Assembly: GCF_016920785.2 (NCBI RefSeq) | Contig: NW_024609857.1 | Location: 65,268,488 to 65,332,487, forward strand | DNA from: Ixodes scapularis | Taxonomy: Eukaryota; Arthropoda; Arachnida; Ixodida; Ixodidae | Length of the DNA stretch: 64,000 nt | Reading direction: 5' to 3' | Shown: piece by piece, positions 58,108 through 64,000 of the stretch | Position numbering within the stretch: the first letter of the stretch is position 1 | Layout: every line of letters begins with the position of its first letter | Notes under the pieces: generated by a model | What the model was told of the DNA's origin: nothing | What the model saw: the letters and a program-made list of their open reading frames with translations, nothing else | Databases searched by the model: none | Position numbers and translations under genes: made by a program

Positions 58108-58940
58108 CAGTTGTTCTCAACCACTAATGCTTCGCGGACCCCTTCTGGATCGGCAGAAGTGATAGCGTACCTCGTCAGCAGTCGGCATTGAACAATTACA
58201 ATGATAGAGGTCAACTTTGAAGATCCTAAACAAAAACAAAAAAATGGCACCTGGTCACTTGGCACAGGTGGGTTTGTCCATTTAGCTTTGTCGGATAACC
58301 AGATTCAATAAAAAAAGTTTTATTGCTTGGCTTGATTGACATTAGATGGTTTCGCGGACACTAATGGCGAAATCGGGTGGTCAATCGTCGGCAACTTATT
58401 TTGCCGGAAAACCGGCAACAGCGTTCGCGTGGTCAGTTTCCGGCCGGCGCGAACCGTTCGGGTGGTGGCTCTCCGGCAAGCACCGGCAACTTTCCGGCGC
58501 TTTTTCCGCCCGAGCTCCAAACAGCCGGGTGAGTAGGCACCAGGCTGTATCCGGTGTCGTCACTTCCGATATGAGAGAGAAGGATAGTGAGAAAAAAATG
58601 AACAAAACAGCGAAACAGATCTGAAGTCACTTCAGCAGCCACAACTCGAGTCAATCCCAGTCGTTGGGACATGGGTGACGCAACGTTACCTTGGGTGACG
58701 GTGGCGAGAGGAGCGAGAGGCTCTCGCTAGCGCTGTCGCGCGGGCGAAGGCGAAGTAAACTGCCACCGTCTGGCGTTTCGTGTTCGGGCTCTGAGGGACA
58801 CGTGGTGTGCCGCCGGCGCGTATCTGGTTGCCGGTTCCGCCGGCTCGGTCTCGCCGGCGATTGACCACCTGGATTCGCCATAAGGAGACTTTAATGGACC
58901 TCATAGGGTCAGGCGACCACCATTTGAGAACCACGCACTA
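58108..58940. mobile_element. hAT-like element with GGTTCTCAA-type ends
   Basis: 833 bp. The left end is CAGTTGTTCTCAACC. The right end read in reverse is TAGTGCGTGGTTCTCAAATG. The 8-bp duplication ATCTAGAC lies at 58100-58107 and 58941-58948. GGTTCTCAA ends are typical of the Charlie-like hAT branch. The interior is unusually GC-rich and full of CCGGC words. No transposase is seen. Confidence 0.85.
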
Positions 58941-59042
58941 ATCTAGACACAAACGATACAACAGTAAACAGATACGATATCTCAGCTTAAGAGTGGTAGA
59001 ATTGTGAGCAGTGAGAGAGTGCAGGCGAGCTGGTAAACAATC

Positions 59043-59157
59043 GACATCTTGTAAACCCTGAGATGGGGAACGATAAAAAAACGGACGAACACAACAAAAT
59101 CTCAAACGCAGCTGAAGTTTTATTGATAGGAGCATACCAATAAATAGACATTTACAC
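59043..59157 (+). repeat. left terminal inverted repeat of the Penelope-like element
   Basis: About 115 bp with only a few differences from the complement of 61755-61866. It includes CTCAAACGCAGCTGAAG and a TTTATTG word, related to the arm of the inner palindrome (CTCAAACGCAGCTACAAAC). Confidence 0.88.
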
Positions 59158-59173
59158 TTTTGAAAATCAATCC

Positions 59174-59932
59174 TTGAGCAAGCTGAGCGTTCTGGTAGAT
59201 TTGTCCTTCCCGGCTGAGCAAAGAAATTTCAGGAGAGTGTCGGCTTTGAAGAGGGAGTTAAAATATAACTCTTTGACCCTGCTCCAGACTGACAAGAGTG
59301 GCTCGTTTGCAGTGCTCTCGGATGGTATTTTTAATGAGAAAGCTCTGGTGGCTGTTTCCGAGTTATTTGTAAAGAGTGATGAAAATGTTGCGGTTCTAAA
59401 ACGGGATGTGTGTAAAACTTTGGCAGAGGAGGACATCACGGCTACGCTAAACAGAGTGAGGGGCGCTTCACGCTCTTCTTTTGGTTTAAAGTTTTTAGTA
59501 AAAGATCATAAAGTAGATTTCCCCTTCCGTGTGGTAATTAACAAAAATGGTTCTTCGCAGAAGTCACTTGCGGTTTTCCTTCAGGGATGTTTGGGCCATG
59601 TCACTCTGGAGGGCAGTATTGCCCTTAGGAACTCGGAAGAATTAATCGAGGGCATTTCTCCCCTGCATCGCAGCTCGTGCACGTTGATGTCCCTGGACAT
59701 CAAAGATTTGTATTATTCTTTAGATAGCGTGTTGTTGCTAGAAAGGGTTAGGGAGCTTTTAAAAAATAATTTGGTCTCTTTTCAGGCCAAAGCGGGTATT
59801 TCTGTAGATGCGGTACTGGAGCTACTGACTTGCTATCTGAAGGCAACTGTGCTTAACTTTAATGGTGACAGTTATATACAGCGGAAAGGTGTACGTGTGC
59901 ATCGGTTCGGCGGTGGCTCCCGTGTTGACTGA
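59174..59932 (+). pseudogene. Penelope-like RT, N-terminal part
   Basis: 252 codons. An early LLQTDKSGSFAVLSD motif is followed by LKFLVKDHKVDFPFR (the family KDHK box). RT motif A is SLDIKDLYYSL, then the approach to motif B, SYIQRKGV. The frame then runs off into a stop, because four extra bases appear near 59892. The rest is in the next frame. It is a relic of a reverse transcriptase related to telomerase RT. Confidence 0.85.
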
Positions 59933-60485
59933 GTTTTATCTTAACACTCTTGACAAGAAAATAACAGATTTTGTTGGCTGTTTGGGTGGAGAAAGGTTTT
60001 TGGTTCGGAGGTTTGTTGATGATATCTTGGTTTGTGCTCCGAATCAGCTTTCTGCTGCTCAGATCCATGATTTTATTTTGACCGCTGCACCGGAATTAAA
60101 ATTCACCTCTGAATCAGCGAAATACGGGAAGTTACAGTTTTTGGACTTGCAACTATTTAATAAAAGGTGGCTTAGTTGGTCTTATTGTAGGGAAACCGTA
60201 AAGAAGGTTCTTTCTAGATGGAGTGCTCATTCTAAACTAATAAAAGGGGGGGTGGTGAGATTATTAATTGGCAGTGCACTGAAAAAATCTTGTTCTCATT
60301 GTGTTGCTAACGCTTTCGACGTTCAAACCAAACGTCTACTGTCAGCGGGTTATAGTTTGGATTTTATCGTTTCTAGTGTACGTAGACTGCTTGTACGCGC
60401 GTCGGTGACCGCTGAGAGGGTTCAAGGTAGAACGTTTGTTGTAATTCCTTATTTTCATGGTTTTTCTCATGGGTGCGAAGTTTAA
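59900..60485 (+). pseudogene. Penelope-like RT, C-terminal part
   Basis: It continues motif B as GSAVAPVLTEFYL, then catalytic motif C FVDDILV, and LQFLDLQL (motif D/E region). A connector with HCVANAFDVQTKRLLSAGY follows. The frame is lost by one extra base near 60472. Confidence 0.85.
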
Positions 60486-60909
60486 CGTTAATGTAGTTTT
60501 TAGGACGGACTTCCGTTTAGACAGGCTTACTCCGTTTTCCTTCAGACTTGAGGGATGCTGCGGGAAAAAACACAGAGATCCCTCAAACTCCTGTGTCACA
60601 GAGGTAGTCTACAAGATCCCCTTTGACTGTGGATTGTGTTATGTTGGTCAGACGGGGCGTTGTTTAAATGACCGACTTGTGGAGCATAAAAGGTGCGTAA
60701 AGAATTTGGCGCAGAATTCTGAATTGGTTAATCATGTTAGTTCTTGTAATTTTTGTTCCCCTCTTTGGGAAAAAACTTCTGTGTTGTGTAACGAAAAAGA
60801 ATTGTTTAGAAGGCTAATTAAGGAGACTTTATGCATTCGCGAGCGGGGTAATTGTGTCAGCCAGCCGTCCTTGGTGATCACTAATCGAATGAAAGAGTTT
60901 TTGCTTTGA
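60470..60909 (+). pseudogene. Penelope-like GIY-YIG endonuclease domain
   Basis: It contains VVYKIPFDCGLCYVGQTGR and then LNDRLVEHKR, with the catalytic arginine and tyrosines expected for GIY-YIG nucleases. Several cysteines precede it (GCCGKK and CVTEVVYKI), as in the CCHH-type linker of the family. It ends at TGA 60907-60909. The final codons touch the start of the palindrome. Confidence 0.87.
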
Positions 60910-61422
60910 GCATAGTTGTTACCCGAGACTGGGGATACGGACAAGGGACAAAACACAGAACGACAGGGACGAAGTCTCAAACGCAGCTACAAACTTTATT
61001 TCACAGGACAAACATATATGTCACTCGCCACCCTCGTCCCCCTCTCTTTCCCTTCCTTTTCCCAAAACTCCACCCCTTCCCTCTTCCTTTTCCCAAACCC
61101 CCGTACATTCCAGTCAAAAACAATTTTGATGGCTTCCCTCTTCCTTTTCCCAAACCCCCGTACATTCCAGTCAAAAACAATTTTGATGGCAACCATCAAA
61201 ATTGTTTTTGACTGGAATGTACGGGGGTTTGGGAAAAGGAAGAGGGAAGGGGTGGAGTTTTGGGAAAAGGAAGGGAAAGAGAGGGGGACGAGGGTGGCGA
61301 GTGACATATATGTTTGTCCTGTGAAATAAAGTTTGTAGCTGCGTTTGAGACTTCGTCCCTGTCGTTCTGTGTTTTGTCCCTTGTCCGTATCCCCAGTCTC
61401 GGGTTACAACTATGCTCAATTT
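60906..61422. repeat. large palindrome within the Penelope-like element
   Basis: The left arm (60906-61190) and right arm (61194-61422) meet at a three-base centre (GATGG CAA CCATC). The left arm carries a tandem duplication of about 59 bp (from about 61072), which the right arm has once. Outer ends TTGAGCATAGTTGT are mirrored almost exactly. The left arm starts at the stop codon of the endonuclease frame. Confidence 0.88.
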
Positions 61423-61754
61423 ACACCAGCTAGCCTGCACCCTCACCATTGCTTCAATAGTTTTTGCTTGTATGAGGGGAGCTTTGTAAACCTTGAAAAA
61501 GGCGGGGGGGGGGAGGGGGGGGGGGGTGGGACCGGGAAGCGTTTGCTTCGAGTAAGAAATTCGGGGATTAGGCTTTGGCGGTTTGGAGGTCACCATGTGT
61601 GGTGACCGTGGGGTTGTTGTTGCTCGAGTGGTCGGCTCCCTTTCCGAAGTTTGTCGGAGCCGGGGAGTGGCTTAGGCCGTCTGGGGTGAACGCGTTGGTT
61701 GTCTTGTTTTTGCTTTTGAGTTTTTTTTTTTGCCCTTTCTCTTTTCCTTTTGTG

Positions 61755-61866
61755 TAAAAGTCTATTTATTGGTATGCTCCTATCAATAAAACTTCAGCTG
61801 CGTTTGAGATTTTGTTGTGTTCGTCCGTTTTTTTATCGTTCCCCATCTCAGGGTTTACAAGATGTC
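61755..61866 (-). repeat. right terminal inverted repeat of the Penelope-like element
   Basis: The complement of 59043-59157, with near-complete identity across TATTGGTATGCTCCTATC and the CAGCTGCGTTTGAG word. Confidence 0.88.
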
Positions 61867-64000
61867 AGTAATAGAAGTCCCCCAAAACCAAGAAGAAGGT
61901 AAGGCCAGGAGGAGAAAACAGAGAGATTAACCAAGGCGGCCTGACTCGGTTGGCTACTCTGAGAGAAGAAAGAGACAAAAGCTATACGAAGAAAACACTA
62001 TATTTCAAAGATTAGCAGATGCTTCCTTGTAAAAGCTAGGCACGATGCAGAAATAGAACTGCTGAAGTGATTGGCAGGAGGCGGCTTCTTCTGAAAGACA
62101 GTTAAGATCGTCAATGGTTAATCTTTCCCTGAAGAACCGGGGATTATGAGAGTGCGTCTACGCGTTTTCAGAGAAATTCTATATTCCTTACACGTTAGTT
62201 CAGCAGCTTTATTCATTTGCTGAAAATTGCTGAATATACTTCATAAAAATCTCGCTGTTTTGATTTTCCTGAACGCCAAGTCCTAATTACCGGGAGAATA
62301 GCTTTTGAGTACAGAGCGTGGTTAGAGGATCCAGTAAGCTATGCTTGAAAAAAAAAACAAATACAACAACAACAAGAACGCAAGAACAGAAAAGGCAACT
62401 TTCCAAGCTTTAAAGTGGCCCTACAATAATATCAGAGATTCTGCCGGTTTAATGTTATTACCTTAAAATAAGTAGAAAAGAAATATTAACGCAGAATATT
62501 TTAATTCGATCAGACAACAGCTGTCAAAATTTTCACTCTGCCACCGGCAGAGTGAAAACGCTCTGGCGGTGGCGTCGTTGGCTCTCCATTTTGACATTGG
62601 CAGTGTTGACAACAGCTGTCAAATTTTTTTTATGTAGCCGAAATGAAGTGTACCTTTCCGTAAACCATTGTTATTCTTCCATGAACTCTATTTTATTCAA
62701 CGATAAATGTGAAAATGAGGGAAGGAGATGTTTCAAGTGTGCAGAAACGAGGGGGGGGGGGGGGGAGGGGGAGGGGAGAGAGAGGCATGGCAAGCCTGCT
62801 TCCCAGGGGCAGAGTGATGTATTCTTAAAAGGAGGGGCCTCTAGATTCCTCCATTAATAAAGGAATGATAAAGGAAGGAATATGGTGGCTTCTTATCGAG
62901 AACGCTAGGACGTTACGGAGCTTTCTGCGTCTTTACGCGGAACGCTGCGGCGATTCAACCGAAAAGAGCTAGCGCAGTGTTTTAAAAGGCAAATACCTCG
63001 AGCACCACTGGCGGCCCCCCAGGCCTGCCAAGCAGTTATTGCAAGAGACGCAGTCAACCACTTCGCACACATTCAAAGTCTGCTTTCGGAGCGATAGTTG
63101 TAACAAATAAAAATAACATAACACGAGCTTTCACGACCTGTATTTTTTGCCGAAAACGGCTTCCCGCGCGGGTACGAAAATGCGTTTCGTAAGCTGTCAC
63201 TCCGTCCTCTCCTTTTCAAGAATGGGATGTTAAACGGAGACAACCGAAACCTGGCCACTACGCGCACGTCCCGTCTCATCTTTGCAATGCCACGCGACAC
63301 ATTTTCTTCGTTAGCACCGGACATCAGAAGGGAGTGGTAAACCATTCGCGAAACCAAAAATCGTTCATAAAAGAAGCAATTCAACGCAGACTACTTCGCT
63401 CATTCCACGGTCCAAAAAAGTATCGCGGAGCCTAAAATGAGGACAAGTCGCTTGCCACCAGATGGCAGGCACTGGCAGAGGAATAACAAATGTCTAGGTT
63501 AAGCGTCGCTAAATAACGTCCAACTCAACGGTCACAAAAAAAAAAAAAAGAAGAAGAAAAGTTTTTGTTCTAGTACTGAGATTTAGGTAACTTTGTTATA
63601 CACGCTCAAATGACACACATACGATTCGCGGGCCTCTACATTGGTTACCGTACAGTCAATAACATACACAAACACATCACATACAAACATTAACAAGAAC
63701 GCGCACTAAAGCCCCCCCCTGGCTCCGTACATGCGGTTCCGCCTTTTATACTTGTCGTTTTGATGGTAAAAATGTTCGCGATGATCATCTAATCAATAAA
63801 TAACCAATACACCGAGCTTGTCTCGGCAATGTGAGTGCTTAGAAAGTATTTTCAATGGCAGAAAAAAATAAATCCCATAGTAAAAAGCAAACGTTCATGC
63901 TGTAATTATTTGCGAGAGCCAATAAAACAATTCGTTCCACTGCGGTTACTAGCAGCCATGGGTTCGCTTCCCCGCAAATTGCGTCGTAGAATGGTGCGAG
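61867..64000. other. no gene recognised
   Basis: Mostly unique-looking. It holds a direct repeat ACAACAGCTGTCAAA (about 62513 and 62609), a CTCTGCCACCGGCAGAG hairpin at about 62536, G runs near 62751 and 62766, and an A-rich tract at 63536. No domain-bearing ORF. Confidence 0.4.

Larger units (their letters stand above)
59043..61866 (+). mobile_element. Penelope-like retroelement with inverted terminal repeats
   Basis: Between a left repeat (59043-59157) and its inverted copy (about 61755-61866) lie RT and GIY-YIG coding segments in three frames, and then a large palindrome. RT plus GIY-YIG endonuclease is diagnostic of Penelope-like elements. N-terminal sequence before the RT core seems missing and two frameshifts are present, so this copy is dead. 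Such elements often carry terminal repeats in inverted or tandem arrangement. Confidence 0.88.

Overview
The window is eukaryotic animal DNA with long introns and a very dense load of transposable elements. It is most likely from an ixodid tick or a close chelicerate relative. That is an inference from the gene structure, a tRNA-derived SINE and the Gypsy, CR1-like and Penelope-like families present; no single marker proves it.

One host gene spans the first half on the + strand: a malic enzyme. Ten coding exons run from 1740 to the stop codon at 32454-32456, all joined by GT-AG introns with matching phases. They encode about 496 residues, from just before the catalytic tyrosine region to the C-terminus. 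The first 80-100 residues must lie upstream of the window. The introns (0.5-8 kb) hold a Kolobok-like TTAA element with a THAP-domain ORF (2.2-3.6 kb), several foldback elements, a nearly intact Ty3/Gypsy retrotransposon (17.0-22.9 kb), a hAT-like element (26.1-27.9 kb) and a SINE (29.1 kb). The 3' end of the gene carries a tandem repeat whose unit includes the last nine codons and the stop.

From 33.6 kb onward I find no convincing host gene. The DNA is a layered deposit of mobile elements: hAT-like elements defined by exact 8-bp target duplications (two nested in a dead LINE RNase H region at 40.3-42.7 kb), an inferred hAT-like element with a TIR family nested inside it (52.7-55.1 kb), Gypsy and LINE relics, a second TTAA element, and a frameshifted Penelope-like element with GIY-YIG domain and large inverted repeats (59.0-61.9 kb).

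The most unusual signal is a four-copy element family (11.6, 24.5, 33.6 and 46.2 kb). Its conserved ends frame different minisatellites whose monomers are perfect palindromes (GTCACGTGAC in one copy, CCGCTAAATTTAGCGG-type in the others). Also notable are a textbook -1 frameshift signal in the Gypsy gag-pol overlap, and a foldback element inserted between the pyrimidine tract and the acceptor AG of the first malic enzyme exon in the window.
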